A program made the translations under genes and the position numbers. Shown here one piece after another: positions 9,028 to 19,654 of a stretch of 64,000 bases of DNA; position 1 is the first letter of the stretch; each line of letters starts with the position of its first letter. The notes below the pieces were generated by a model. The model ran no database searches and had not been told where the DNA came from. It worked only from the letters and a program-made list of their open reading frames with translations. Source of the DNA: Gracilariopsis chorda (lineage: Eukaryota; Rhodophyta; Florideophyceae; Gracilariales; Gracilariaceae); the NCBI GenBank assembly GCA_003194525.1, contig NBIV01000014.1, forward strand, positions 1-64,000, in the 5' to 3' direction.

Positions 9028-9599
9028 CTATGTATCGGAGCTGTTGTTACGGTTGCTCGACTTGATTTGATTGATGCCTAGCACATCAGCAAAGCGTAAT
9101 GCAAGCCCTTCGTATCCTTTTTGGTCAACAGCGATAACTGTTAATCGGTTTGAGGGTAAAAAGTGTATAACCCTTACCAGCGGTAATGATCTATTGCGAA
9201 CGTCACGAACATACCTCAGATGCTTGTAACATATAAATTGGGTCTTCCTTTTGAGTACTGGAGCATGCTTGTGTCTTCCAGCCGGAGCAAAACATCCCTG
9301 GCCAGAACAGATTGGTTTGTTTGTTTCCTTCAAAGTGCAACGCATGTTTGAGGTTAATACTTAACTGTCTACCAGCGCATGCGAGGTGGGGTGCGTACTG
9401 AGAACATGTCACCTTCCACTGGACAAGACATAAGTCTGAAGCCAGCAACAAATCGACCAAGACAAAAATACTTGGCGGTATTGTGCGGACCATCCAACGA
9501 AAAGCATGAAAAGCAAGGCAAGATTTCCAGAGAGTTTCTCCACACGTCGACACATTCATTATTTGTACTGGCTGCATCTGATATCCGCAACACTTCCAC
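9028..9599 (-). CDS. Candidate two-exon gene, Cys-containing protein of unknown function, 5' end unresolved
   Basis: Two minus-strand frames become continuous if an intron is removed at 9328-9398 (GTACGC...TTTGAAG, 71 nt). The junction joins ...GDMFS to ETNKPICSGQGCFAPAGR in phase 0. The intron size and GTACG donor match proven introns elsewhere in the window. The downstream exon (9028-9327, 99 residues) has a CSGQGCFAPAGRHKHAP motif and QFICYKHLRYVRD, giving a Cys/His pattern that could bind zinc. No ATG opens the upstream exon. A further 40-nt intron (GTATCC...AATGAG) could connect it to an ATG near 9702, but that is speculative. It is not recognised as any family; a transposon-derived zinc finger protein is one alternative. 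Confidence 0.35.
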
Positions 9600-9734
9600 A
9601 TCCGCTCATTGAAAAAAGCAACAAGTTGATCATGTGGGGATACGGCATCTCTGTTTGCCGTGCAAGTTAGATTTCCAGGACTCAGGGTTCATGCTCATCA
9701 CCATGTTTGCAAATCTTATTAAATGCTATATATC

Positions 9735-11807
9735 TCATGGGTCTTCCTTTTTTCGCAGCAAGAAGTCCGCCAGCTTCGGGACATCTTTGGGGTTTGTTAA
9801 ACAAGCAATGAAAAGCTTAAGTCCTTCGTTTTCGTCATCTCTACGCTCTTCAGAATCGGGTGAATTCTTGTATTTCTTTATGAGCTGCTGAATTGCATGG
9901 GTCATCTGAATAGAAGTCTTGTAGTACCCATGTGTGCATGGGTCAAACAACTCAGCGAGCTCAACCTCCAGAGCATAGATGAAATCTATTTGTTCTTCCT
10001 TTGTAGTCATGTTCTTCAAGGCTTTAAGTTGATATTCCATGACCCGCACAAACTTGTCCTTGGTAAATCCTTTCCATCGATGTTTCTTCTTATCAGCGTC
10101 AACCGAAACCGCCTGTTCCGGCTTTTTCTGTCCATGGCCACTTGACGACGATGAATTCCGCGAACTATGACCTGAAAGACGCCGCGAACTTCTGTTAGGC
10201 GTATCATCATCGCGTTTCGAAGTAACTTCCTGGTCTTCCATAGAATTGCGATCTCCTCGTGAATCAAGAGAACCCTGCGGAGACGGTTGATGAGATTCGT
10301 CTTGCATATCAGATTTGGAATTATCGTCCGAGTCAAGATCATTTTTTCTTGAAGTATCGAAAAGCTCTAGCACATCGTCTTTACGGTCTGGGTGAGCAAT
10401 GTCAAGGTTTTCCGTCGTGTGTAGGTCGTGCCACAGAACAAGGACATCCCTATAGCATCGTGACGCTGCCACGGATATATTCATCAACTCGTTATTAATT
10501 TTGAGAACCCAGTTACCAACTCTCCTCAGTTCATTCATTGGGATTGCAAAGTATATATTCTGAAGCCCAAGCGCTTCGTGAATAACTAATTTCTCCATCT
10601 TTTTGAATTGCTTTTCCGTGTCCGGAGTGTTTCCTTTTCCCCTCGACACCCATTTTACAAGATCGCGACCCTTCTTTACAATCGGTAATACAACTCTTAA
10701 GAGTTCAACTTCATCCCGAATTATATCGGCCTCCTTGGCATTCTTGACGCCTTGTCGCCATTGCTTGGCATTGCTTTTCCGTATTGCTCGAAGATGCTTC
10801 ATCAGCACTTTTAAGCGTTCTTCGTTCGGCATACTCTCGAAATGTTCAGTGTCTCGCGCCATGCTCTTGTAAGCCTCTTCTGACAATGATGGCGGACGAG
10901 AGGAAGGTACAGGATGAGAATTCCCAACGCTCTTCCTCGAAACATCTTGCTCATCTCTGGAGTGCTTAAGAGAAGCTACCCCAGGTTCCTCCATGTCGAC
11001 TCGTTGCGAAGGCAAGGGCGACTCAGTACGTGCACTATGAGATCGCTTCTCAACATTTGCGACATGAGAGTCGCGGTGTGTATGGGAGGGAGTTGAAAAC
11101 CTTGAACGACGGCGCTTCTTGGAACCCCGATCGCCATGTAAACGTTTTTCATGCTTTACAGGTCGCCGAGACTGGGCCCCCTGGTCCGAAGCAATAGCGA
11201 GCTCGGTTGACGAGTCTGGGCCAGAGACATCGGGTTCATCTTCTTCGACTTGCTCTACGATCATATCTTCCACGGGCCCCGACTTGCGACGATACGACGA
11301 CTTTCTCTTCTTCCCTGGCAGGGTGTCGTCGTACTCGTCCTCTTTGTTTTGATGCCTGGGAGAAGAGACTCGTCTTTTCTTTTCGCTCTTCGCTGCATAA
11401 GAGCGTTTCGTGGTATGAGCACGTGGCGACTCGTGAGCATGAGTCTTGGAGGCCTTGGCAGGCGGCTCAGCGGGTTCTGGAACCCCCTCGCCTGCAGCGT
11501 CATACTCCACTTGGGCCAACTCGACCGCCTTTTTCAGCCTGGCTTTAAGACCTCCCTTCACGGTAACAATCTTCTTGCGAACGGCGTGGTTGGAGAAGGG
11601 TAGGAGGTTGTCAATTGTTACTAAGGCAATTTGCTCATTGTCGTTATAGAATACGACGATGCGTTCCGCATGCGTGAGCTTCGGTATTTGAAGTTGACGG
11701 TAGTGGTGGGGAAGTGGTTCGATGACACTTGCTGGCCACCATGGGTAGCTGGAGATCTTGGCCCAGACAATAGACCCAGGTGGGAAGGAGGCGTGAACAG
11801 AACTCAT
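9735..11807 (-). CDS. PWWP domain chromatin protein with C-terminal helical (TFIIS-N/IBD-like) region
   Basis: A 690-residue nuclear protein. Residues 6-75 form a PWWP domain (FPPGSIVWAKISSYPWWPASVI, then AERIVVFYNDNEQIALV), a reader of methylated histone lysine on nucleosomes. Residues 85-300 are charged, disordered and NLS-rich (KKRR and KRKSSYRRK clusters). Two helical segments follow: about 320-440 (ERLKVLMKHLRAIRKSN, then MNELRRVGNWVLKINN) and 585-660 (KFVRVMEYQLKALKNM, then IDFIYALEVELAELF). The layout resembles HDGF/LEDGF-like proteins, in which a TFIIS-N-type or integrase-binding helical domain recruits elongation factors. That assignment is inferred from helix pattern only. The ATG at 11807 was chosen because the PWWP fold starts just after it; the 101 open codons upstream are low in signal and probably untranslated. 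Confidence 0.8.
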   Translation of the reverse strand: MSSVHASFPPGSIVWAKISSYPWWPASVIEPLPHHYRQLQIPKLTHAERIVVFYNDNEQIALVTIDNLLPFSNHAVRKKIVTVKGGLKARLKKAVELAQVEYDAAGEGVPEPAEPPAKASKTHAHESPRAHTTKRSYAAKSEKKRRVSSPRHQNKEDEYDDTLPGKKRKSSYRRKSGPVEDMIVEQVEEDEPDVSGPDSSTELAIASDQGAQSRRPVKHEKRLHGDRGSKKRRRSRFSTPSHTHRDSHVANVEKRSHSARTESPLPSQRVDMEEPGVASLKHSRDEQDVSRKSVGNSHPVPSSRPPSLSEEAYKSMARDTEHFESMPNEERLKVLMKHLRAIRKSNAKQWRQGVKNAKEADIIRDEVELLRVVLPIVKKGRDLVKWVSRGKGNTPDTEKQFKKMEKLVIHEALGLQNIYFAIPMNELRRVGNWVLKINNELMNISVAASRCYRDVLVLWHDLHTTENLDIAHPDRKDDVLELFDTSRKNDLDSDDNSKSDMQDESHQPSPQGSLDSRGDRNSMEDQEVTSKRDDDTPNRSSRRLSGHSSRNSSSSSGHGQKKPEQAVSVDADKKKHRWKGFTKDKFVRVMEYQLKALKNMTTKEEQIDFIYALEVELAELFDPCTHGYYKTSIQMTHAIQQLIKKYKNSPDSEERRDDENEGLKLFIACLTNPKDVPKLADFLLRKKEDP

Positions 11808-13067
11808 AGAAGTTTTAAAAGCTCTGAAGCCAGAGCGGAGTGTTGGAACGACGAGCGCGGTTATCTTGGTGAGCTTTGTTGCAGAAAACAAGACGAAGAA
11901 GACCGGATGGGGGATACGCTTGTTCAAGACATGGGATTTGCTTGCTTGGCAGGAGTTGTCTACCCAGCGCAAACTCGTGACAGAGCTTTTTGCGAAAGAC
12001 GCGATTTGACTGCCGCGGCCGAGGCGCCAAAATTGCGATTTTGAGCACTTCTGGAATTGCGTGATCGCGTCCCGTCTGGAGTTCACTTGCATGCTCCCCA
12101 AAAAAAGCATTGCAATTCGCCGCTGATGCGGTGCCGAAAATCTTCTTTGGTAAGGCTAGCGGTCTAACCCCGTACCAACTGCAGCACGTCAGCGATTCCA
12201 GGTCCCGCCGTGAACTCACCCTTTTCATTAGAATCTTTCCGCCAGTGGAGGAGACCACGCCAGTGGAAGAGTTGCCAATCGACATGCAAGAATATGTTGC
12301 TGACAAAGGCACCGTTATTGGTCGTCTCCATAGAGCACAAGTCACCTTTCAGTTCCAATTGTCACGTATCGGAAAAGCTCTCGAATCTTTGGTGACCAGT
12401 TCATTCATCTCACAAGCGAGTATGTCAGCGATCGCCTTCAACTCTTTGAGTGGGCTTTTCATCTTCCATTTCTGCGGCGCATTGGGAGCTGCATCGTACA
12501 GAATTAGTATCAGTCCCACAGAATTAGTATCAGTCCCACAGAATCCCCCGCTATCAAGGCGCAAGGGTATTAGGAAACGTCATGTTTTCCTTTAGCTACG
12601 CAACATTTAACACCAGAACACGAAAGACCCTTTCGACGAATTCAAGGGTACAATGTGATGAAGGACATTGTGTTTCTCCATGTTCTACTCCGTATCTACC
12701 CAGTTGTGCACAAGGATACATTCAGCGATCTTGAGGAAATGAGCCCGTAGCTGCACCGTCCTACAAATGTTTATCACACTGATAGTCTACAGATAATACG
12801 TACATGATGCCGGTTGAAAGCATCGAATAGTTGGAGGAAAGAGTATCGAGAAGGCGTCCCAAGTCCTTCTCCCACTTGTGCAGCCCAGAAAGCTGAAGAG
12901 AGACAAGGCTTCAAACCTTAAATCAAATTAAACAGAGAAGCACGCCACCGTTTTCTTGGATGATATTTACATGGTTGCAGGTAGTACTTCACAAGTAATG
13001 ACCATACATGTAACGCACAATGTCCAAGCGGAAAAACGTACCCTTAGCGCACTATGCACATGTACAA
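11808..13067. other. Intergenic region, possible decayed ORF at 12110-12595
   Basis: A plus frame of 161 codons spans 12110-12595 but has no ATG at its start and no domain. It includes the tandem 20-mer at 12499-12538. From 12600 to 13067 both strands are closed or have only very short frames. No RNA gene recognised. Confidence 0.35.
12499..12538. repeat. Tandem duplication of a 20-mer
   Basis: The unit beginning CAGAATTAGTATCAGTCC is present twice, exactly, at 12499-12518 and 12519-12538, followed by the first six bases of a third. The repeat is not a multiple of three, so it would shift any reading frame across it. Confidence 0.9.
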
Positions 13068-14795
13068 TCACCATGACATTCGCATGCCCTGCAACCATCG
13101 CTGTGCCCAGAGGTGATCTCGTACTCCTCGGAAAATAATGAGGAAGCACAACAAGAATACAATCAGTATATATACAGGCCTCCGATGCAATACCGATAGA
13201 CGTTGCATGTGACGCGTCCTCATGCGTACTGGCTGTTGCTCAGATGGCTGACGAGCGTTATTGGATACATTCTGTTGTGAACAAGCGGCATTCCGGCGTC
13301 TCAGTGTTCCAGCGTTGACGGTACTCGACGATTGAGCTGCGCATGACTTGGCGGAACGTTTTTGAGGTTGCACGCGTTGCTTTTTGGGTGTACGCTTTTC
13401 TGATGCAGTTTCATTCCCAGGTTTGCCCTTACTAGACGATGAAGCTGCAGAAGATTTTGCACAACGTTTTTGAGGTTGTACATGTACCTTGCTAGCAGCA
13501 CCCTGTTCGGAAGTAGTTGGCGCTTTTCCATACGTTGCATTTCCAGAGTTGCGGGCACTCGACGATGGGGATTCAGGCGACTGGGCAGAAGATTTCGTAA
13601 ATTGGACATGGACTTTGTCGGAAACTTTCTGTTGAGTAGCGGCCTCATCTCGGCGAGGCTGTTTTCCATTACGCTTCGTAATGAATGATGCAGCGTTAGA
13701 CGACGCGGCCGAACGCTTCGGGGATGATTTTTGGGTTTGCTTTGCGCGTTGAGGTGAGCGTTTTTCGTTTTGCTGTTGACGAATGTGCTTTCGAGAATTG
13801 CGTGAAGAGCGTGAAGGTTGACGGTGATTCTGTTGTTGACTATGGTCAGAAGTGGATCTTGTGGACATTGGTTGATTAGAGCTTTGAAGAGCGCTATGTG
13901 GAGAAATGGAGGATGGAACATGAGTTAAGATGTTATCAAAGGTAAGCACAGTGCGTGGTACAGTAGCCAACGTTCGAGATATCATTTCAATTCGCGGGGT
14001 AACTACAACGGTGTGATATCCCAAAGCAGCAAGTCGAGCAAGTGGATATGCGAAATCTACATCATTCGACAATAATGCAACACCCATAGGAGGAGAATGT
14101 TCACGTGGAAGCAAACAGAGTTCGGTTATAAGTGCCTTGTCGCAGGCATCCTTTCGAGTTTGACTGTCGACGTGAAGGAGGGAAATACCGTTCGATTGAA
14201 GCGCTGTTCGTACTTTCAAGGGCGTGGCGTGGACATTCGTGACGGCTATAAAACGCAGTATTGGGGGCGTTTGATTGAGCGACTGAGTTGGCGCTGTTGT
14301 GCGAAGCGCGTTGCGAAGGGCGTGAATGAATGTTGCAGGTTGGAGTGATGAGGGTATCTTGACGTTCTCTAAATCCCAGAACACTACCCAGGGAAACTGA
14401 CGGGTACAGGCTGTGGATATGTCATGTTGCGGTTGTTGAAGCCAGTTGCAAGTTTGTAGCGAATGTGAAGTGGCTCCGTTCAGAAGGGAGTGCGTACGCA
14501 GGTGACAGAGCGCCGGAGTGCACGGAGGTGAACGGTTGTGCTCTTGGTGGGTTTCATAGCCCTCGGAGATGCAGAGCGAGAACCTGGGATATGACGGCCG
14601 GGACTGTGTTTGCAGCGGTTCTTGCTGAGTTTGTTGTAGTTCGCCATGCCGGCACTCCGGCGAAGAAGCGGCGGCGCGCTGTGAGGCTTTACAATGGCGC
14701 TTTATGACGTAGTAGACGGCGGCGGCAGTGGCAACGGCGCCGGCGGCAGTGGCGGCAACCACTAGCGCTCGGTTAGAGGGGAAACGCGGCGACAT
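13068..14795 (-). CDS. NYN-domain (PIN-like) ribonuclease, membrane-anchored
   Basis: A 575-residue protein. Residues 5-30 are a hydrophobic anchor (NRALVVAATAAGAVATAAAV, YYVIKRH). Residues about 137-275 are an NYN domain: FPWVVFWDLENVKIP, then DACDKALITELCLL, then VALLSNDVDFAYPLARLAALGY. The three acidic motifs (Asp in DLEN, Asp in DKAL, Asp in SNDVDF) match the metal-binding residues of NYN/PIN nucleases such as the MARF1 and LabA/DUF88 groups. Residues 300-530 are disordered and contain three degenerate repeats of the type VQPQKR-x-AKS-x-A-x-SSS. A second hydrophobic segment near the C terminus (VYILIVFLLCFLIIF) suggests a second membrane contact. RNA cleavage at a membrane surface is inference. 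The ATG at 14795 precedes the first anchor. The gene is head-to-head with ORMDL. Confidence 0.82.
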   Translation of the reverse strand: MSPRFPSNRALVVAATAAGAVATAAAVYYVIKRHCKASQRAAASSPECRHGELQQTQQEPLQTQSRPSYPRFSLCISEGYETHQEHNRSPPCTPALCHLRTHSLLNGATSHSLQTCNWLQQPQHDISTACTRQFPWVVFWDLENVKIPSSLQPATFIHALRNALRTTAPTQSLNQTPPILRFIAVTNVHATPLKVRTALQSNGISLLHVDSQTRKDACDKALITELCLLPREHSPPMGVALLSNDVDFAYPLARLAALGYHTVVVTPRIEMISRTLATVPRTVLTFDNILTHVPSSISPHSALQSSNQPMSTRSTSDHSQQQNHRQPSRSSRNSRKHIRQQQNEKRSPQRAKQTQKSSPKRSAASSNAASFITKRNGKQPRRDEAATQQKVSDKVHVQFTKSSAQSPESPSSSARNSGNATYGKAPTTSEQGAASKVHVQPQKRCAKSSAASSSSKGKPGNETASEKRTPKKQRVQPQKRSAKSCAAQSSSTVNAGTLRRRNAACSQQNVSNNARQPSEQQPVRMRTRHMQRLSVLHRRPVYILIVFLLCFLIIFRGVRDHLWAQRWLQGMRMSW

Positions 14796-15221
14796 TGCCG
14801 AAAGCAAGGGAGGGCGAAGGGGAAGTGGCGCCGCCCTTTTTCGGGGCTGACGGAAAGGAGAATGGCACTCGACATTTTCAGGTCCACCCGCCGTGGCCAG
14901 CGCTGACTTCGGAACGAAATGCGATTGCGCTCGATTTGGTTTGCGGCGCTTTTTTTCGTCTGGTACCGCCCGCCTGCACGCGCGACTGTTTGACGTCGCA
15001 ACCGGCGAGGAGGAGGAGTGTTCGTCCGACGTCATCAGTCTCAGCCTTTGCCCGTCGTCGTCGCTCGCTCTTCTTCGTCCCCTGCTCTTCTTCTCTTGCC
15101 CAACCGTTCGGAACGCCTCTCTCCCTCCTCCACACCCCGTCTTCGTCCATTCTCATCCCCCACACACCACCCGCGCCTCCCCCTACCCCTCCCACCCACC
15201 TCCACCCCTTCGCAGAGGCCC
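14796..15221. promoter_or_regulatory. Divergent promoter between NYN and ORMDL genes
   Basis: A 426-bp spacer between opposing starts. It is very pyrimidine-rich on the plus strand from about 15055 to 15215, forming the presumed ORMDL leader. Open frames here extend both genes but lack conserved sequence. TGACGTC-like sites occur near 14990 (TTTGACGTCGC) and 15025 (CCGACGTCATC). Confidence 0.4.
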
Positions 15222-15692
15222 ATGCAGGCCGGCCACGGCTCACAGCCCGATGACGTCGGCGTGGAGTGGCTCAACGCGCCTGCCGCCTGGGCCTTCTACC
15301 TCTTCATAATCGCCACAGTTCGTCTTCTAGCCGGCTTGTTTCCCGGATGCAACCCCTTCCACGCCTGGACAATCGTCAACGTTTTGCACGCCGTCATAAC
15401 TTTTTATATCTTTCACTGGCTCAAAGGTAGTCCCTTTCCCACCTACTGGGCCGTCTGTACGCCCTCCAACGACAAACGCACCTGGTGGGAACAACTGGAT
15501 CATCGCTGGCAAAATACCCCGAGTCGAAAGTTCTGCACCGCCGTAGTCTGTTTGCTTTACTTCTGTGCCGCCATTACCACACCGCCGCAGCATCCTTTCT
15601 ACCACAGTATCAACTTTGTGGCATTTGTAATCGTCTTCATTGCAAAATTGCCTGCTATGGATTCCGTACGAATTCTCGGTATAAACCGATGA
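15222..15692 (+). CDS. ORMDL: ORMDL-family endoplasmic reticulum membrane protein
   Basis: A 156-residue protein matching the ORM1/ORMDL family, small ER proteins that restrain serine palmitoyltransferase and so control sphingolipid synthesis. Family landmarks are all present: VEWLNAPAAWAFYLF (family VTWLNSRGAW), HAWTIVNVLHAVITFYIFHW (family WAWTLTNVIH), LKGSPF, WWEQLDHRWQNTPSRKF (family HWEQMDYGLQFTSSRKF), and a C terminus AKLPAMDSVRILGINR (family LPKLPQFHGVRVFGIN). Four hydrophobic helices fit the family. Length matches the usual 153-158 residues. The upstream in-frame extension from 15018 is Pro/Ser-rich and lies in the pyrimidine leader, so the internal ATG at 15222 is chosen. The open frame has no intron. 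Confidence 0.95.
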   Translation: MQAGHGSQPDDVGVEWLNAPAAWAFYLFIIATVRLLAGLFPGCNPFHAWTIVNVLHAVITFYIFHWLKGSPFPTYWAVCTPSNDKRTWWEQLDHRWQNTPSRKFCTAVVCLLYFCAAITTPPQHPFYHSINFVAFVIVFIAKLPAMDSVRILGINR

Positions 15693-17206
15693 CCATCTAA
15701 ACCCCTCCATCTTCATCACCTCAGCTTCAATAGCCAACATCCTAATTCAATTCAACTTGCACTTGCCCTCGCCTCTCGTCGCGGTTATCGTCTGCCATTG
15801 CTGCGCCTCTCGCTCTGGTTTGCACTTCATTTCAATATTCTTGTGCACGCGTATCCCCTGTGCTGCTTACTCCAACTCCATCAATCTGCGACAACCATGA
15901 GTCAGTTTTACCAACTTTAAAGCTCCCACTCGATTGCTTGCTACGCCTTCGACAAACTATGCCCGTTTAACTCATTAGCACTACCGTTACTACCTTTCTG
16001 CACAACATAGGTAACTCTCATTGTTCATCATCACCTCCTGCTACTGCCTCTCTAGCCCTTTCAAGTCTCTAAATACGCCTACTGTATGTATGTACCTTTT
16101 CATGTGCCGTAGCCGCCGTTTGTCTCTCTTTCTTTGTTTGCGCTTTCGTGCACTCTCATCGCCAATTCATGGCTCACCCTTTCTCTTTCGCTGCCATTCT
16201 AAATGGTACGATGTGCTCTCACTGAATAATTTTAGACTCTTCTGTTCGCCATAGCCACACGGCCTTTGCTTTGATACGTTTACCACAACAACGAATACAT
16301 CAATCCAGCGCACCTGCTGTTTTGATCAATGCTTACGCACAGTCCGAATTAACTCCACACTCCATTTATCAGTGACGCTATCGTCAGTTGCTAATGGCAG
16401 AAAGTACATTCTGTTATACCTCCGTGCCCAACTCTCGCTCATTTGTTTCGAACTGGTTGTTACATACCTTACGATATTTCTATTCCAGTATTGGCTAACA
16501 TTGTATCCCACTTCCCAACGTCTCTTGAGACTTACCGCAAATGATATTTCATTTCCATACCAAAAAAATGGAGCGTCCCCACTGATATCTTGCTGTGCAA
16601 GCTCGGTCTGATTGCGAAGGTACAAAGATGTTGGAGAGGCGCTTCACCCATTGTCACGTTTGATTCAGGACAGACACACCTTCTTTCAATAGAAGGAAAT
16701 AAAATATAAACATGAATCTACAGACCCTCTTTTTCTTCTTATGCAGGCAGTACTGTGATGACTAAACCCCACCATACCATTGCAACTCCAAATCACCTAC
16801 CGTTGACAGATATACTCAGAGGGTTCTGTCTATCTGGTTTATCATCAAGGTCAGAGGCTGCGCCATTTCAGTCCAGGCAGATATTGCTTCAAGGGGCCGC
16901 CTTGGTTCCTTGGCTTCCTATCTTATTGGCAGCGACGACTAGATCGCTCTTCGTGAGGAGCCTCAACATGACAAAGTTTACCTGGAGGTAAGTGCACCCC
17001 ATGGCCTTACCCTAGTTTCTACACTACTACACGTAACTGTAACTCTATTGACTCTGTCTCCGCTGACAGAGTACTTGAATTGCTCTATTGAGACCAATCA
17101 GCGTCTTTGAACTAATATTCCCCGTCAGCCCGGATCGGCTGTTCATATGAACATGGCGCGGCAGAGCGGATATAATGATGGATTGGTAATGCGATGAACC
17201 TTGGCC
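15693..17206. other. No gene recognised, one exon-like segment
   Basis: Short frames only. The stretch 16745-16987 is bounded by a TTATGCAG acceptor-like sequence and a GAGGTAAGTG donor-like sequence and is open in one frame, but the translation has no recognisable domain. A minus frame of 99 codons at 16326-16625 is equally anonymous. Confidence 0.3.
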
Positions 17207-17289
17207 TCGGTATAGGTTGTCGGGGTTCTTAGCAAACCCCCGCGCTACGAGGAATTAATGTACGCGTGTTCGTAAACGAGAGAGAGACA
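17207..17289 (+). mobile_element. SINE-like retroposon, copy 2, severely 5'-truncated
   Basis: The 83 bases from GGTATAGGTTGTCGGGGTTC to the GAGAGAGA tail match the 3' ends of the copies at 3209 and 23194, including CTTAGCAAACCCCCGCGCTACG and GTGTTCGTAAAC-like endings. Nothing 5' of 17207 aligns, so this copy kept only the last quarter. The GA tail runs into a CA dinucleotide tract (17287-17300). A target duplication could not be identified. Confidence 0.55.
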
Positions 17290-17872
17290 CACACACACAT
17301 CACAGTCGGCATTGCGTTCTAGTCGGTGACACTACGTTTTTGTGATAAACAGTGGTTCGATTGTACACTTTCGCGTGCTATGACGCCAAATCATACTGGT
17401 CGTCTGTTAGATCTTTCGCCTACTGCATGCGTGATGATTATACAAGCACGTGCCTTTTGTTTGTTTGGCCATGCCCGTGGGGACTACTAGGTGCTCGGTT
17501 CCTGTTGTTGTTTCTGTTGTTCCACTTTGTTTTATCGTTCTGTTACTAAATCGATTGTTCTTGTTTGTTGCTACCTTTTCATGATACAAGGATAACCCAA
17601 AGAGAGGACCACCATAACGACGGTACTTTCTTTTTGCCTTTCTCCTTTTTCCATCTTTTCTCATTCTTCACTGGAGAATCTTCAGCCTGCCTGTCCCCAT
17701 TTTTACATCTTCAACCCCTGTCCTCAACCATTCGTGTGCGAAACACGCACAGCGATGGAACTTCAAAGGGCTTCTCTGACATGGGAACGTCGATGGGAAT
17801 TGTGCAAACATAGATGGACTATGCCATTCAGATGTTGGGACATCAATTGAGGTCGAAAGACGAATCTGGAGC

Positions 17873-17890
17873 GAGAGAGAGAGAGAGAGA
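17873..17890. repeat. (GA)9 microsatellite
   Basis: Uninterrupted GA dinucleotides. No SINE-like sequence lies to its left, so it is not the tail of a further copy. Confidence 0.9.
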
Positions 17891-18206
17891 TTCTTCGTAA
17901 TTAACCCCTAACGTAATCTTGGAATTAGGTACACTCAAACACACAAAGATGAGACGCATCATAGTATGTGCAAACATGGATGTTTACATCCCTTCTTCTA
18001 TTCTATTATATGCGCTGTGTGTGCAATTGCCACATCTGTATTAGTCTCAGTGGGAGTCCCGCTCTGCTATGCAAACCCTCCTGGGCAGACTCAATCGCTG
18101 ATATGCTTCGCTCCCCTGATTTTCTTGAAATGAAGGGCGTCACAAAAAGTTGTGGGGAACGCATTTGCTCTATATGGTTCTGGTCGGATGTTCCGGTTTG
18201 AGATCT

Positions 18207-18212
<6 letters not shown>

Positions 18213-18255
<43 letters not shown>
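18213..18255. repeat. (TG)21 microsatellite
   Basis: About 43 bases of uninterrupted TG dinucleotides. Such tracts are length-polymorphic and could be used as a marker; no coding link. Confidence 0.95.
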
Positions 18256-18259
<4 letters not shown>

Positions 18260-19654
18260 ACGGGCGTGTGCCTCTAATTCCGACGCAACGGTATTAACTT
18301 TCTAGAAGTAGAAGGCTAATCATCCATTCGACGGCTGAATTCCCCTAACAATGAAGGATCAGGGTAACAAAAGAACAAAGAGCGTTTACCGTAGGGGAAC
18401 TTGGTCCTGCTGAGTCGCCTCTGCTCCTCAGTAAACCAGGTAGGAGTACAACGCGGGCTATAAGTAGTGCTTATAGCACCGAGCAAAGCCGCTGAACGGG
18501 CGCAAAACAAAAGGGCACCAAACAAGACGATACTTGCAAACAGACGGCAAAAGATACCGTGGACGGTATCGATAACGAGTAGCGCGCTGCTCCGCAATGA
18601 CCTGTACCGATACTCATTATATCGGTTCATACTAACAGTCCAAGTCGACTGTTTTTGTGGCCTGTTGAAAGGCAAGCCTACAGCTGAACAACTATGTGGT
18701 CAATGCATAGCACAGCGAGCGCCTACGAACGGGTTCTAATCGAATGGTGTTTGACTTATCTCAGCCAGCAAAAGAGATTCGCCGTACGGAGATGATGACC
18801 AATATGCAGCCTGGAAGCCAGGATAAGCAGAACTTTCTCTTTCCGTTTCTAAGAGCTTGTTACGCCCAGCTCTAGAGCTTCAGAGCAATATAGATATTGT
18901 TCAGACGGAGGAAGTTGTGGCTACATAAGGTAGTCACAGTGACTTCTTCGTCACTTCGGAAGCTTACACATTCCTGATCCCGCTGTCACTGTCTCTTTTC
19001 AAGCGAAGAAAGTGAGATCGCAGTATGATCAGAGGAATAAAAGGCCCCCTCGTGGATCGACGAGGAAGATCCACGAGGTAGACGTGCCCTCTCTCTCTCC
19101 CTCGGAGTTGTAAGCACGAACTTCACCATCCGTTTTGCAGAAAGCCGCCGAGCGGTCGCTATTGATCTTAACAGAGCTGTTGACTCGTTCATTTAAATCT
19201 ACACACAAGCTAATCTCAGCTTTCACCACCGTTTTCCTTTGCACGCAGCTCTGTCAATGATCTGTGTATGTGTTGAAGTATATAATGCTCTCTTACCTCA
19301 TGTAAGTTTTGGGCTCACCACATCTTGTTCCGGTGTGAAGGAAGGACTTTCCTCAGTGGAAAGAGTCTCTTTCGGATCGAACATCAAATCTGTAATGTAT
19401 TGATTCTCAACACCAACATCAGTCCAGAATGACCGGAGAAACTCGTAATGCTTTATCTGGGACACAACGCGTGATTCCGTGTGTTACAATTTGACGACCT
19501 GCATACTGATGCTGGTTCGGGAAAAAGTATGTGTCTGGAACTATAACTACACACTTGCTTTCGGAGGTAGAGACATTCATAAATGCATCCAGAGCACTAA
19601 TGGGATTTCTTTGCAAAGATCAGAACACTAAGGGACGCACCCAGGCCAATGGCT

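Larger units (their letters stand above)
17290..19654. other. Non-coding, simple repeats
   Basis: No gene recognised. Contains a GA tract (17873-17890), a TG microsatellite (18213-18255) and several short anonymous frames, the longest being a 119-codon minus frame at 18316-18675 with no domain. Confidence 0.35.

Noticed and set aside
12110-12595. 161-codon plus frame upstream of the PWWP gene
   Set aside because: No ATG at its start, no domain, and it is crossed by a recent non-triplet tandem duplication.
16745-16987. Exon-like segment bounded by TTATGCAG and GAGGTAAGTG
   Set aside because: The encoded sequence is anonymous and no flanking exon could be joined; kept only as a note on the interval.
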